The notes under the pieces were generated by a model. That model had not been told where the DNA came from, did not search any database, and was given only the letters and a program-made list of their open reading frames with translations. From the NCBI GenBank assembly GCA_910588095.1, contig CAJUQH010000003.1, positions 96,042 to 160,041 of the forward strand: a DNA stretch of 64,000 nucleotides, written 5' to 3'. The position numbers and the translations under genes were made by a program. The stretch comes from an uncultured Eggerthellaceae bacterium (GTDB taxonomy: Bacteria > Actinomycetota > Coriobacteriia > Coriobacteriales > Eggerthellaceae). This document shows, in pieces, positions 19,152-28,600 of the stretch (positions are counted from its first letter, which is position 1; every line of letters begins with the position of its first letter).

Positions 19152-20353
19152 CGGTCGCTCAAGTTGCCCAGCAGGGAATCGACGTCGCTCGTGGCGTTGG
19201 AGCTGCCGCCTGCGCCGGCCGCGTCGCCGCTGCCGTCGGAAGCGGCGGTGCCGTCGCCCGCGACGTCGCCTGCGCTGCTTGCGTCGCCGGACCCTTCCGC
19301 GTCGGCTGCCGACCACACCACGCGCGGGCCTTCGGGCGTGGTGACCACCTCTGCGCTTATCGAGCTGTCCTCAGCCGAGCTGCGCGAGAACAGCGTGACG
19401 TTATAGAAGGCGCCCTGGGCCAGGTCATTCGGGCTTTCCGTCGCGTAGTCGAGCAGCGCGCGCACCAGCCACGACACGTCGGTGGAAAGCGACTGCTCCC
19501 ACGAGTAGGTGCCGTCGAAGATGACCAGGTACTGCCGGTCGAGCGAGAAGCGGTAGTGGCCCTGGCCGCTCAGCCCGCCGAAGGAGAACGTGATAGTCTT
19601 GCTCGACGGGTCCAGCTGGTAGCGGTACGACACGTCGTCGGTGAGCACAATGGTGTCGCCCGTTATCTCTATGGGGGTGTCGGTGCCCGACACGTACCAG
19701 GTGCCCTGCATGTCCAGCGCATCATCGTAGGCGTACCAGCGGTGGTACGAGATGCCCGCCGCCACGGCGCCGACGGCGATCACAGCGATGACCGCTACGG
19801 TTATGAGCAGAGTGCGCACCACGCGCAGGATGCGTTGGGTGGTGGTCATCTGCGCGCGCTTGGCAGCCTTGACCTCCTTGCGGCGCTGGCGACGGTCGCG
19901 CCGCTTCGACGCGCGCTTCTTGCCCTTCTTGCCCGATGCAGGGGCGGCGTCGCCCTTGGCATCTCCTTCCTCGTCGGCGTCAGTCTCGGCGGCAGGCGCG
20001 GAAGCGCTCGCACGCCGGGCCCCGGCGACGGACTTGCGGGTGGGGGCAGGGGCTGGCGCCGGGGCCGCTCCCCCTTCCGGCTCGGCTTCCGCATCGACCT
20101 CGGCCGCCGCGCCGATGACCTCCAGCTCCTCGGCTGGCGCTTCCGGCGGCAGGGAGGCAGCAGCGGCGCCGCCCTCGGCAGGCGCGAGCGGCTGGGTCGC
20201 CCCGGCGCCGACGCCCGCGGCATCTGCGCTTGCAGCGGGCGTCACGGCCCCTTCCGCGACTGCACCATCGGCCGCATCGGCAGCGCGCTTGGCGGCACCC
20301 ACCTTGCGGGTGACCACCGGGCCATCTGCCATGTTCTTCCGTTTCCGGGGCAT
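19148..20353 (-). CDS. Membrane-anchored protein with low-complexity N-terminus, unknown function
   Basis: 401 residues in three parts. The first 130 or so are Ala/Glu/Pro-rich low complexity; a Lys/Arg-rich stretch (KKGKKRASKRRDRRQRRK) precedes one membrane helix (about 175-200, LLITVAVIAVIAVGAVAAG). The remainder, predicted outside, forms a small beta-rich domain with LDMQGTWYVSG and YRYQLDPSSKTITFSFGG, like lipocalin-style or DUF5640-type modules that measure unfolded chains. The tail is Ser/Asp/Gly-rich. The gene overlaps its downstream neighbour by ATGA. Confidence 0.65.
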   Translation of the reverse strand: MPRKRKNMADGPVVTRKVGAAKRAADAADGAVAEGAVTPAASADAAGVGAGATQPLAPAEGGAAAASLPPEAPAEELEVIGAAAEVDAEAEPEGGAAPAPAPAPTRKSVAGARRASASAPAAETDADEEGDAKGDAAPASGKKGKKRASKRRDRRQRRKEVKAAKRAQMTTTQRILRVVRTLLITVAVIAVIAVGAVAAGISYHRWYAYDDALDMQGTWYVSGTDTPIEITGDTIVLTDDVSYRYQLDPSSKTITFSFGGLSGQGHYRFSLDRQYLVIFDGTYSWEQSLSTDVSWLVRALLDYATESPNDLAQGAFYNVTLFSRSSAEDSSISAEVVTTPEGPRVVWSAADAEGSGDASSAGDVAGDGTAASDGSGDAAGAGGSSNATSDVDSLLGNLSDR

Positions 20354-20392
20354 TGGATGCTCGGGAGGGCCTGACGCGCCGCGTCGCAGCCC

Positions 20393-21700
20393 TTAAGCCT
20401 GGGGCGTCAGGTCGTCGGCGGTTATCACCTCGAGGCCGCCCATGTAGGGCACGAGCGCCTTGGGCACGGTCACCGAGCCGTCGGCGTTCTGGTAGTTCTC
20501 CAGGATGGCGGCCATGGTGCGGCCCACGGCCAGGCCGCTGCCGTTCAGGGTGTAGGCGAAGCGGCTGCCCTTGAAAGCGGTCGGGTCCTTGTACTTGATG
20601 TTGGCGCGACGAGCCTGGAAGTCGGTGCAGCAGCTGCACGACGATATCTCCTTGTAGCTGTCGTAGCTTGGCAGCCACACCTCCACGTCGTAGGTCTTGG
20701 CGGCCGAGAAGCCCAGGTCGCCGGTGCACAGCGTGATGACGCGGTAGGGCAGCTCGAGCTTCTGCAGGATGTTCTCGGCGTCGGCCGTCATGGCCTCCAG
20801 CTCGTCGAAGCCCTGCTCGGGCGTGGTTATCTTGACCATCTCCACCTTGGAGAACTGGTGCACGCGAATGATGCCGCGGGTGTCGCGCCCGGCGCTGCCC
20901 GCCTCCTCGCGGAAGCACGGCGTGAAGGCGCAGTAGCGCAGCGGCAGGCGGCTGGCGTCCAGCACCTCGCCGGCGTGGATGTTGGTCAGCTGCACCTCGG
21001 CGGTGGGGATGAGGTACAGCCCCTCGCGGGTGTGGAACAGGTCGTCCTCGAACTTGGGCAGCTGGCCCGTGCCGGTCAGCGTGGTGGCGTTGGCCATGAC
21101 CGGGCACCACCATTCCTTGTAGCCGCGGCTCGTGTGGGTGTCCACCATGAAGTTGATGAGCGCGCGCTCCAGGCGGGCGCCCGCGCCGCCCAGCAGGTAG
21201 AAGCGGCTGGCGGCCAGCTTCACGCCGCGCTCGAAGTCGATGATGTCCAGGTCGGTGCCCAGGTCCCAATGGGCCTTGGGATCGAAGCCGTCGGCGCCGA
21301 AGTCGCGCGGGGTGCCCCAGCGGCGCACCTCCACGTTCTCGTCCTCGTCGGCGCCCACGGGCACGCTGGCGTCGGGCAGGTTCGGCACGCTCAGCAGCAG
21401 GTCGCGCAGGGCGCTGTCTGCCTCGTCGCGCTCGCGGCCGATGGTCTCCAGCTCCTCGTTGACCTCGCGCACGCGCTCTTTGGCCACCTCGGCCTCTTCG
21501 CGCTGGCCGGCGGCCATCATCTGCCCGATCTGCTTGGATGCGGCGTTGCGCTCGGCCTGCAGCGCCTCCTCGCGCGTGATGGCCACACGGCGCGTCTCGT
21601 CCAGCTGGGCGAAGCGGCTGGCGTCCCAAGGGGCGTTGCGGTGGGCCATGGCGGCCGCTACGGCGTCGCCGTTCTCGCGTACGAACTTTGCATCCAGCAT
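20393..21700 (-). CDS. serS: Seryl-tRNA synthetase
   Basis: 435 residues, class II synthetase charging tRNA-Ser. It begins MLDAKFVREN, the normal start of the family. A coiled-coil N-terminal arm (about 30-110) is followed by the catalytic core with GTGQLPKFEDDLF, TPCFREEAGSAGRDTRGIIRVHQF (motif 2) and a C-terminal LNGSGLAVGRTMAAILEN segment (motif 3). The ATG at 21700 has AAGGAG 7-9 bases upstream. The longer frame to 21778 adds non-conserved residues. Confidence 0.95.
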   Translation of the reverse strand: MLDAKFVRENGDAVAAAMAHRNAPWDASRFAQLDETRRVAITREEALQAERNAASKQIGQMMAAGQREEAEVAKERVREVNEELETIGRERDEADSALRDLLLSVPNLPDASVPVGADEDENVEVRRWGTPRDFGADGFDPKAHWDLGTDLDIIDFERGVKLAASRFYLLGGAGARLERALINFMVDTHTSRGYKEWWCPVMANATTLTGTGQLPKFEDDLFHTREGLYLIPTAEVQLTNIHAGEVLDASRLPLRYCAFTPCFREEAGSAGRDTRGIIRVHQFSKVEMVKITTPEQGFDELEAMTADAENILQKLELPYRVITLCTGDLGFSAAKTYDVEVWLPSYDSYKEISSCSCCTDFQARRANIKYKDPTAFKGSRFAYTLNGSGLAVGRTMAAILENYQNADGSVTVPKALVPYMGGLEVITADDLTPQA

Positions 21701-21810
21701 GGGGCGCTCTCCTTCGGGGTAGGTGGCCGTCGGGCGCGCGGCGGCTCCGCGGGCGCCCGCAGCGGGCGTGCGGTGCAAGGGGCGCCGTCAGGTGATTAGT
21801 CGTTCCAGTA

Positions 21811-21824
21811 TATCGCAAGCGATA
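21811..21824. promoter_or_regulatory. Palindrome between serS and the small membrane-protein gene
   Basis: TATCGC-AA-GCGATA, six-base perfect arms, lying in the divergent intergenic region. A TATACT just to the right (from 21825) could be the -10 of the plus-strand gene. This suggests an operator, but no regulator can be named. Confidence 0.35.
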
Positions 21825-21891
21825 GTATACTTTCTACGGGTTGCGCGCCCTGTTCCGGCGCGTGCAGCCCCCTATCCGCCGAAGGAGGCCC

Positions 21892-22089
21892 ATGGATTTC
21901 GCCGCGCTGTACCACTTCCTGTTCGAGACCGTGCCTGGCATCGCCGTGCTCATCGGCGGCGGCCTCGTCATCAGCGTGCTGGTGAGCGTGGTGCTGGAGT
22001 TCAAGACGCGTCGCCGCTTCCGCAACCGCCCCGAGCCCGAGCATGATGAATGGTCGATCTTCGGCAGCGGCGAAGGGGAGGATTCCTAG
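21892..22089 (+). CDS. Small single-pass membrane protein
   Basis: 65 residues. A membrane segment (about 15-36, IAVLIGGGLVISVLVSVVLEF) is followed by a basic stretch (KTRRRFRNR) and an acidic tail containing EWSIFG. The basic residues after the helix suggest the C-terminus is cytoplasmic. A strong GAAGGAGG site precedes the ATG. Function is unknown. Confidence 0.75.
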   Translation: MDFAALYHFLFETVPGIAVLIGGGLVISVLVSVVLEFKTRRRFRNRPEPEHDEWSIFGSGEGEDS

Positions 22090-22202
22090 CCTTTGGCCCT
22101 CAAATCCTGAGGAGGCCGAGCTCTGCTCATGGGCTCTGCGCCGCAAGATGAAGGCCCCGGACGCGAAGCCTCTGCGGTGCTCGCGCCGAGTCCTGGCCCC
22201 GC

Positions 22203-24764
22203 CTAATCCTCGGTGCGCGCCTTGTCGGGCACCCCGATGGCCGCGCACACGATCCCAGCCACGCCTGGCACCAGGGCGCACACGAGCGCCAGCGGGTCGA
22301 AGGCCCCGCCCGCAGCGAAGCTGCCTCCCAGCACCCCGGCCAGCAGCACGCCTGCCGCCACCACCGCGCCCAGCACGTCGAAGGTCTGGGTGCCGCGCAC
22401 GCAGCACAGCGCGTAAGCCGCCGCGGCCACCACCCAGCTGCCGGACACGCACCAGGTGGTGGGGCTCATCAGCATCTCGAGCGCAGCCGTGCTCATCGAC
22501 GCGCTGCTTATGAGCGGGTTGGCCGCAGTCACCGCGTTCATCGTCACTGCCCAATTCATCAGGTCGCCCGAGCCCAGCGAAGCGAAGGCGAAGGCCACCA
22601 CGGCCGCCGTCAGCGCCGTGGCTGCCGCCTCCACCACCGAGAGCAGCATGCCGGCCGTCACCGGCGCCACCGCGCCCAAGCCGAACGCCCCGCACAGCGG
22701 CTGCAGCATGAGGGACAGCGCCGTCTCGTAGCTGCGGCGGCCGAACAGCCACCACCATGCTGCCACCACCACGGCCACCACGCCGCCCAGCAGGTAGGCG
22801 CCATTGAAGAACAGCATGACCACGAAGGCGGCCAGGGCCACCAACGCGCCGATGGGCGGCCATACGGCGCCCACGGCCCCTATGGCGGCCAGCAGTATCC
22901 AGAACACCGGCATGGCGCTTGAGAACAGCCCGTACACGGCGCTGGGGTCGAAGCGCATGTTCACCAGCGAAACCGCGCCCACCATCAAGCATGACAGCAA
23001 CGAGATGATGCGCGCGAGCCACACCGCGCCCCCGCCGGCCATGCGCTCCACCAGCGGCACGTGCGGCTTCTTCGGGCGCTTGGGCTTGGCGGGCCTGGCC
23101 GGGCGCGCAGCTCCGGCTGCCTGGCCGTAGGGTTGCGCGATGCCGGCCGCCACCGCGCCCGCGGCCCCCGCGGCAGGGCGCGCGGCCTCCGGCGGCTTTA
23201 CCACCGCGGCCAGCTCCCGCGTTCCCTTCTGCACGTTGCCCAGATAAGGGGCCAGCTCCTCGGCGAACTCGGCCACGGTGTCGTAGCGCTCGCTCACGTC
23301 GCCGTCCAGCGCGGCGAATATCACGTCGTCGGCCGCCGGATCCAGTATGTCCCAGCACATCGACGGCACCACCAGCTCGGCTTCCTCGATCACGTGCTCG
23401 GCGCTGGCCAGGTCGTCGGCGAAGAACGGGTTGACGCCCGACAGCATCTCGTAGGTCAGGCTCGCCAGCGCCCATTCGTCGGTGCGGCCATCCAGCGCCT
23501 CCTGGCGCATCTGCTCCAGCGGCATGTAGCCGATGGTGCCGCCGCCGGCCGTGCCCTTGCCGCTGGCGTCGATGAGCGTGGCCAGGCCGAAGTCGGTCAC
23601 CTTCACGATGCCCTTCGAGTTGACCACCACGTTCTCGGGCTTCACGTCCAGGTGGAGCACGCCAGCGTCGTGGGCCACCTCTAGCGCGTGGGCCACGCTG
23701 GTGAATACCGCGGCTATTATGTCGAGGTCTATGTCGTCGGCCACCTCGTTCATGATGTTGGCCAGCGTCTTGCCCTCGATGTACTCCATGATTATGTAGA
23801 TGGTGCGCCCGTGCAGCTCGCAGTCGTACACCGTCACGATGTTGGCGTCGTTGAGCTGGGCGATGGTGCGCGCCTCGTTGAGGCCCGGTATGTGCGCGAA
23901 GGGGTCGGTGCCCGTCAGGTCGGTGGCAGCGGCGCTGGCGAAGGCCTGGGTGAGCGAGCCCTGCGGCGCGTCGAGCAGCGCGGCGTTCTTGCGCTTGGGG
24001 GTCGGGGTGGCGAAGGCTCCGTCGGTGCCCAGCGCACCAGCGGGCATGGCCGTGGAAGGCGCCGGGGCGAAGGCCGTGGTCATGTGGCCCGGGTCGGGGG
24101 CGGTCATATCGGACAGCGACACATGGGGAGCGGCTGCCGCGACACCGGGGAGGCCAGTGGCTGCGGCTGCGTCGGGCGCGCTGGCGTCGGCGGGGAATCC
24201 TTCCGTCTGGATGCCGTCCTGGCCCAGGGCCGCCGCTATCTGGTCGGGCGTAGGGATGAAGGGCAGGTTGCTGTCGGGCGCACTGGCCGTGGGCACTGGC
24301 GCCGTGAGGGCTGCCGTTTTGTTGGTGCCGCCCAGGTGGCGCTTGTGCAGGCGCGGGTTCTTCTGCTGGCGGCTGGCGTCCAGGGCATCCAGGAACGCCG
24401 GCTCGTCAGGGAACCCGGCAGCTGCCGCGGCCTGCTGGCTGCTGCCACCGGCCCATTCCGCGAAGGATATCTTGCTGCCGGGGGTCAGGCCGTCGGTCTC
24501 GGCAGGAGGCATCACATGGCCGGCCGCTGCTGCCGTGGCCGCGTGGGCCGCCGCTGCCGCCTGGCGCGCTTGCTCTTGGCGCAGGCGGGCCTTGTTGGCC
24601 AGGGCTTGGGCGCGCTCGATGTCGGCAGCCGAAAGCTCCATGGACTTTATGGCCACGTCGCGCTTCAGGTGCGTGTCATAGGCGTGGTACACCGTGGCAT
24701 AGCCGCCGGCGCCGGCCACCTCTATCACGCGGTAACGGTCTAATATGAGCGATTTATGCGCCAT
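22203..24764 (-). CDS. Ser/Thr protein kinase with large N-lobe insertion and polytopic C-terminus
   Basis: 853 residues. The N-lobe has the glycine loop AGAGGYATVYHAYD (17-30) and VAIK with Lys40. The alphaC glutamate is only reached at about 297 (GLNEARTIAQL), so about 250 Ala/Pro-rich residues are inserted in the kinase N-lobe. The catalytic loop reads HLDVKPENVV (HLD instead of HRD), followed by VTDFGLA and GTIGYMPLEQ. From about 600 a proline/lysine linker leads to several membrane helices filling the C-terminal 240 residues. The protein is thus a membrane kinase of the PknB group without PASTA repeats. Catalytic Lys, Asp and DFG are intact, so activity is expected; signal and substrates are unknown. 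Confidence 0.88.
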   Translation of the reverse strand: MAHKSLILDRYRVIEVAGAGGYATVYHAYDTHLKRDVAIKSMELSAADIERAQALANKARLRQEQARQAAAAAHAATAAAAGHVMPPAETDGLTPGSKISFAEWAGGSSQQAAAAAGFPDEPAFLDALDASRQQKNPRLHKRHLGGTNKTAALTAPVPTASAPDSNLPFIPTPDQIAAALGQDGIQTEGFPADASAPDAAAATGLPGVAAAAPHVSLSDMTAPDPGHMTTAFAPAPSTAMPAGALGTDGAFATPTPKRKNAALLDAPQGSLTQAFASAAATDLTGTDPFAHIPGLNEARTIAQLNDANIVTVYDCELHGRTIYIIMEYIEGKTLANIMNEVADDIDLDIIAAVFTSVAHALEVAHDAGVLHLDVKPENVVVNSKGIVKVTDFGLATLIDASGKGTAGGGTIGYMPLEQMRQEALDGRTDEWALASLTYEMLSGVNPFFADDLASAEHVIEEAELVVPSMCWDILDPAADDVIFAALDGDVSERYDTVAEFAEELAPYLGNVQKGTRELAAVVKPPEAARPAAGAAGAVAAGIAQPYGQAAGAARPARPAKPKRPKKPHVPLVERMAGGGAVWLARIISLLSCLMVGAVSLVNMRFDPSAVYGLFSSAMPVFWILLAAIGAVGAVWPPIGALVALAAFVVMLFFNGAYLLGGVVAVVVAAWWWLFGRRSYETALSLMLQPLCGAFGLGAVAPVTAGMLLSVVEAAATALTAAVVAFAFASLGSGDLMNWAVTMNAVTAANPLISSASMSTAALEMLMSPTTWCVSGSWVVAAAAYALCCVRGTQTFDVLGAVVAAGVLLAGVLGGSFAAGGAFDPLALVCALVPGVAGIVCAAIGVPDKARTED

Positions 24765-24878
24765 GATGGCTGAAAGGAAGGCCCTTCCTGGTTCGTTTCT
24801 GCTGCGTTTGCGGGTCGTTAAGATGTCAAGGCTAATGCTAGCACATAAGCCCTTGCGGCTACAGGCCCCGGGTGGCTA

Positions 24879-25094
24879 TCAGGCGTGGCTCTGGCCTTCC
24901 GCAGCCTTGAGGTAACGAGGCAGCGCAGCCGCGAGCGCATCGGCCACCAGCTTGACCATGGCGGTGCCGTCGCGTTCTTCCACCGTCTCGGCGAAGCCAT
25001 GCATGGCTCGCTGGCACCTCTGCGCCGATTTCGCATCAGCTTTCAGGGCGCAGGCGGGGCATCCCAGCGAAAGCAGCCCGAAGCTGGGGCTCAT
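24879..25094 (-). CDS. Possible small protein downstream of tRNA-Leu
   Basis: 71-residue frame starting MSPSFGLLSLGCPACALK and ending with a regular helix-forming segment (VKLVADALAAALPRYLKAAEGQ). Composition looks coding, but it lies beyond the tRNA terminator and no clear ribosome site is seen. The upstream extension of the frame is translated tRNA and must be discarded. Treat as tentative. Confidence 0.35.
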   Translation of the reverse strand: MSPSFGLLSLGCPACALKADAKSAQRCQRAMHGFAETVEERDGTAMVKLVADALAAALPRYLKAAEGQSHA

Positions 25095-25114
25095 TCGGGT
25101 ATGCCCGTCCACAA

Positions 25115-25140
25115 ATGAAAAACCGCCCGAAGGCGGCTTA
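25115..25140 (-). terminator. Intrinsic terminator of tRNA-Leu
   Basis: On the minus strand: GCCGCC-TTCG-GGCGGT followed by TTTTCATTT, about 10 bases after the tRNA 3' end. Confidence 0.85.
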
Positions 25141-25148
25141 GCTTCAAG

Positions 25149-25235
25149 TGGTGCGGGCGAGAGGACTTGAACCTCCATGAGCCGAAGCTCACATGGACCT
25201 GAACCATGCGCGTCTGCCAATTCCGCCACGCCCGC
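25149..25235 (-). tRNA. tRNA-Leu (anticodon CAG)
   Basis: Minus-strand cloverleaf: acceptor GCGGGCG pairs with CGCCCGC. The anticodon arm is CATGG-TTCAGGT-CCATG with CAG at positions 34-36. A long variable arm (GTGAGC-TTCG-GCTCAT) marks the class II tRNA, and the T loop is GGTTCAAGTCC. The 3' CCA is encoded (25149-25151). Confidence 0.95.
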
Positions 25236-25382
25236 ACAGATTGGCGCTCTCAATAAGAGCGTAGGTTATGATACCCCAACCTATCGGGGGCGGCAAGGCC
25301 CGATTTCAGGAAAGATGCGCTGCGGAAAAAGCGCAGGAAGCCGACAGCGGGCAATCCCCAGGAATCGGTCCGAACTTGGCCA

Positions 25383-25411
25383 TTGACAATTAGTGGAGCA
25401 TGTCATATAGT
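25383..25411 (+). promoter_or_regulatory. Near-consensus sigma-70 promoter with no downstream gene
   Basis: TTGACA (25383-25388), exactly 17 bases, TATAGT (25406-25411). The match to consensus is the best in the window. The next plus-strand gene is over 4 kb away. Confidence 0.75.
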
Positions 25412-25417
25412 GAAAAC

Positions 25418-25485
25418 GGTCTTAAACACAGGAAAGCGGCCTGGTGTGCTCTATCCCTTTTGCACATCAGGCCGTTTTCTGTTCT
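25418..25485 (+). ncRNA. Candidate small RNA with long terminator-like hairpin
   Basis: From the predicted start about 25418, only about 14 bases precede an 18-bp imperfect hairpin. Its left arm is GAAAGCGGCCTGGTGTGC (25432-25449) and its right arm is GCACATCAGGCCGTTTTC (25462-25479), followed by TGTTCTCC. The arms differ by a G-T pair and one mismatch. The promoter and hairpin together define a transcript of about 65-70 nt in a gap between tRNA-Leu and the convergent surface-protein gene. It could also be a decoy promoter with early termination. Confidence 0.5.
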
Positions 25486-25606
25486 CCAGCCAATTCTCTT
25501 GCCCGGGGGCTGCGGGGCAAAAACGTGATCGGCCCCGCTGTGGGCGTGGAATACCGTGCAATGCGGCATCCCAGCTTTGAGGGGAAGCGTCCTAGAAGCG
25601 TTGGAA

Positions 25607-25634
25607 TAGGGCCGCTGGTTTCGCAGCGGCCCTA
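25607..25634. terminator. GC-rich hairpin downstream of surface protein 2
   Basis: AGGGCCGCTG and CAGCGGCCCT form a perfect 10-bp stem with a 6-base loop. It is 40 bp past the stop of the minus-strand surface-protein gene and is its likely terminator, though the following bases are only weakly T-rich. Confidence 0.6.
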
Positions 25635-25673
25635 CGAGCTAATGCCTAAAAGCCGTACGCCTCGCTTTTGCGC

Positions 25674-28600
25674 TTACAGCGCGAAACATGGCGCGAAGTA
25701 CGCCTTCGAGGTGGTGCTCACCCTGCTCATCGAGCCATCGGAGAATGCACCGCTGATGCGGGTCGTCAGGTTGCTGTCGTACTGGGCCGATCGCCCCACC
25801 CAGATGCGCGCTGTGCCCCCGGCATCCCTCTTGACCCGATACGAGCTGGCATTGGTGTTGGCGCCCCCTTTGGCGAAGTGCTGGTACTGGAAGCTGTTCG
25901 AGCTGTTCTCGGCGTTGTTCCAGCCTCCTGATGTTCTCGTCACGCCGAATATCTCATAGAAGCTCGGCACGAACACATGCTGGTAGACCGCAGTCTGGAG
26001 TGTCATGCTGTTGTTTACCTGGTGGCGCTTCGTGACGCCGGCGATGCCAACTCGCTCATCGCGCATCCTCGCGTCCAGGCTGCCATAGAAGTCTCCCTCG
26101 AGATACGTTTGGAGATTGGAGCCGTTGTAGCCGTAGCGGCCGCTTGCGGGGACCACTTGCGTGTCACACACGTTCTTCATCTCGAAGGTGAGCCCGGCCT
26201 TGCCGCCGTCGGTGAGCACGTCTTGGCAGATGCCGATGATGTGCACGTCATGATAGGAGTCGCCGACCAGCAGATGGAACGAGGCGTTGGAGTCGAGGAG
26301 GCCCTTGTAGAGCTGGTAGTAGCTCGATTCGGTCGTGTTCGTTGCATGGGACGACAGGTCAAGGGCGGCTCCTTTGATGTCGCTCAACAGCAAGAATCCC
26401 GCTCCTTGCGGATCCTCTATCCATAGTGGCTCCCTCCAATCAGCTGGCGTGAGGCCGTCTGCCGCGAAGCAGTAGCTGATGTTCGCGATGGAGGCGGAAG
26501 TGCCTTCGTCGAGGGCGGAAAGCTTGTCGTAGTCGAGCTCGGTGCTCGTCTCTTGGAGGTTCAAGCGGTAGCCGAGCGAGAGGGCGCCTCCGGCTGGGAT
26601 GGTGAACTCGTCCGCGGCAAAGGACTTCTCGAGCAGGATGTCATCGAGGGAGAAGTCGACGGCACCAGCTGGTTTGGAAGCCGAGGTCGCATCCGGGTCC
26701 TTGAGGTCGTCTTCGGTAAGCTCGCCAGTTGCCGGGTACAAGCTGAGCAGCTTGTCGGCTGTGCCGGATACGGTGCTGCCATCCTTCTTCTTCAGGATGT
26801 CGGAGGCGCCGAGACTCGTCGAGCCATTGCCTTTGACCTGCTTGGACTCAAGGCCCACTATGCGAAGGTCCACCTCTGATTGGCTTTGCACCTTGCTCTG
26901 GCCGAAGGCGCTCGAGGCCAAGCCCTCGCGTGACTCGTTTCCTTGCGTGACCACGTCAGCGTAGAACGTGACCGAACTCGGCACATCCACGCTGATGACG
27001 CTCGTCCAGCGAGCTGTGAGCTCTACCCGTCCGTCATCCCCTGCGTAATCTGGCAGCTTGGAGGCATCCACGTACCACTTGCCATCGTCTCCTTGGTAGA
27101 CGAGGTCTTGGTCGATGGCTTCGGTGCCCCCAGCATTGGGGATGGTCCAGCCTTGGAACACATACCCTGGGCGCTTGGGGTCTTCGATGACCGTGAGGCC
27201 GTCTTCGACGTTCATCGTCTGGTCATCTTTGGGCTCGCCTTCGTAGTCCTCGTCGCCAGGCTCAGAATCAACATCGAAGCCGAGGTCGTAACCTACGCGC
27301 TCCCATCTTGCGGTGAGCTCGAAGGCGTCTCCTGCAGACAATGCGGCATCGAACTGCGATATGTTTGAGGTAGCGGTCAGTTGCCCTGGCGTGAATATAA
27401 GATTGCCGTTGTTGTCTTGCCAGCCTGCGAACTCAAGATTGCGCGGAGCTACTGGCTGCGGGATGGAAATGACCTGCTGAGTTGTGCTGTAAGGGATATC
27501 CGCCAGCTCCTTTGGTTCAGAACTCCCATCATCCCATGTTCCTCCTGCCACATTGAAAGATAGCGAGAAGGGAAGGAAGTATCCGCTGAAAGTTATGGGA
27601 CGATTCCTTTGAGCCTCAAGGGTGATGCCGGGCGGTAGGATTTTGGTATAGCTTCCCACCCTCAAGCGTCGCCCAGTCTTGGCATCCTTGGCTATCATGA
27701 TATTGTCTGGCTGCCCTGGATTCCATACGTCTGGGCATATATGCATATACCCATACCGGCTATGAATATACATATGGAAGATGCCGGTCGTGCACTTGTA
27801 GTAACCGTTCTGGAAATGAGAGTCGGTGAAGAAGTTATAGTTAGGGCGACCAGAATCCACATGTGCATTTCTCATGGCCTCAGCATATACATCATCAGAA
27901 GCAGGCCAGAGTGACGTGCCTCCACTACTGGCCGAAACTCCGATGGTCTCGACGAATGTGAGGGTATAAGCCTGCTGGAGGTCTCTTTCTTGGAGGGATG
28001 CTTCAGGCGACGCAGTACTGATGACTGTGAAGCCATGGATTGCCCAAAGCCTGTCGTCGGGATCTTCGGGAAGCGCTACCGTGATAGACGAAGCTTTAAC
28101 CTCGGGTAGCACAGTATCGAAGGCCGGTAATGGTACGACAGATGATATCTGGGCCGCTCTCGAGGTTTCAGGGTTCGGCTCTTCGACTTGTCGTGGCTGG
28201 TTTGTCTCATCATGCAAAGCGAACTGAGATAGGGGTGAAACCGTAGGCATCGACTCGAAGACGTCGGGGCTGATGGAGGTGACGGTCGCTGGCGCGTTGA
28301 TGGTGGTCAGCTTGGCGCAAGCCTCGAGGGCGCCGGCAGCTATGGTGGTGCAGCCCTCGCGTATGGTGATTTCCGTCGCGCCGGCTGGGACGCGGAGTAG
28401 GGTCGTTAAGTCAGAGCTGTATAGCAAACCATTCTCCGAGGCGAATGCTGCGCCGTCCTTCTCCACGGAGATGGAATCCACCAGCGGGCAATGCGAGAAC
28501 ACGCTGGCTTCTGCCACCTCCGCAGTCTTGGGGAGAAGGACGGCGCCCTGCTTGCCCTCGGGAATGAGCAAGAGGCTAAGACGTTCGGCGTCATACAAGG

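Noticed and set aside
25094..25253. N-terminal extension of the frame near tRNA-Leu
   Set aside because: The peptide AGVAELADAHGSGPC is the well-known translation of a tRNA-Leu gene, not protein-coding sequence.
25444..25959. 171-codon plus-strand frame after the orphan promoter
   Set aside because: It runs antisense into the conserved C-terminal domain of surface protein 2, lacks a ribosome site and has no domain pattern.
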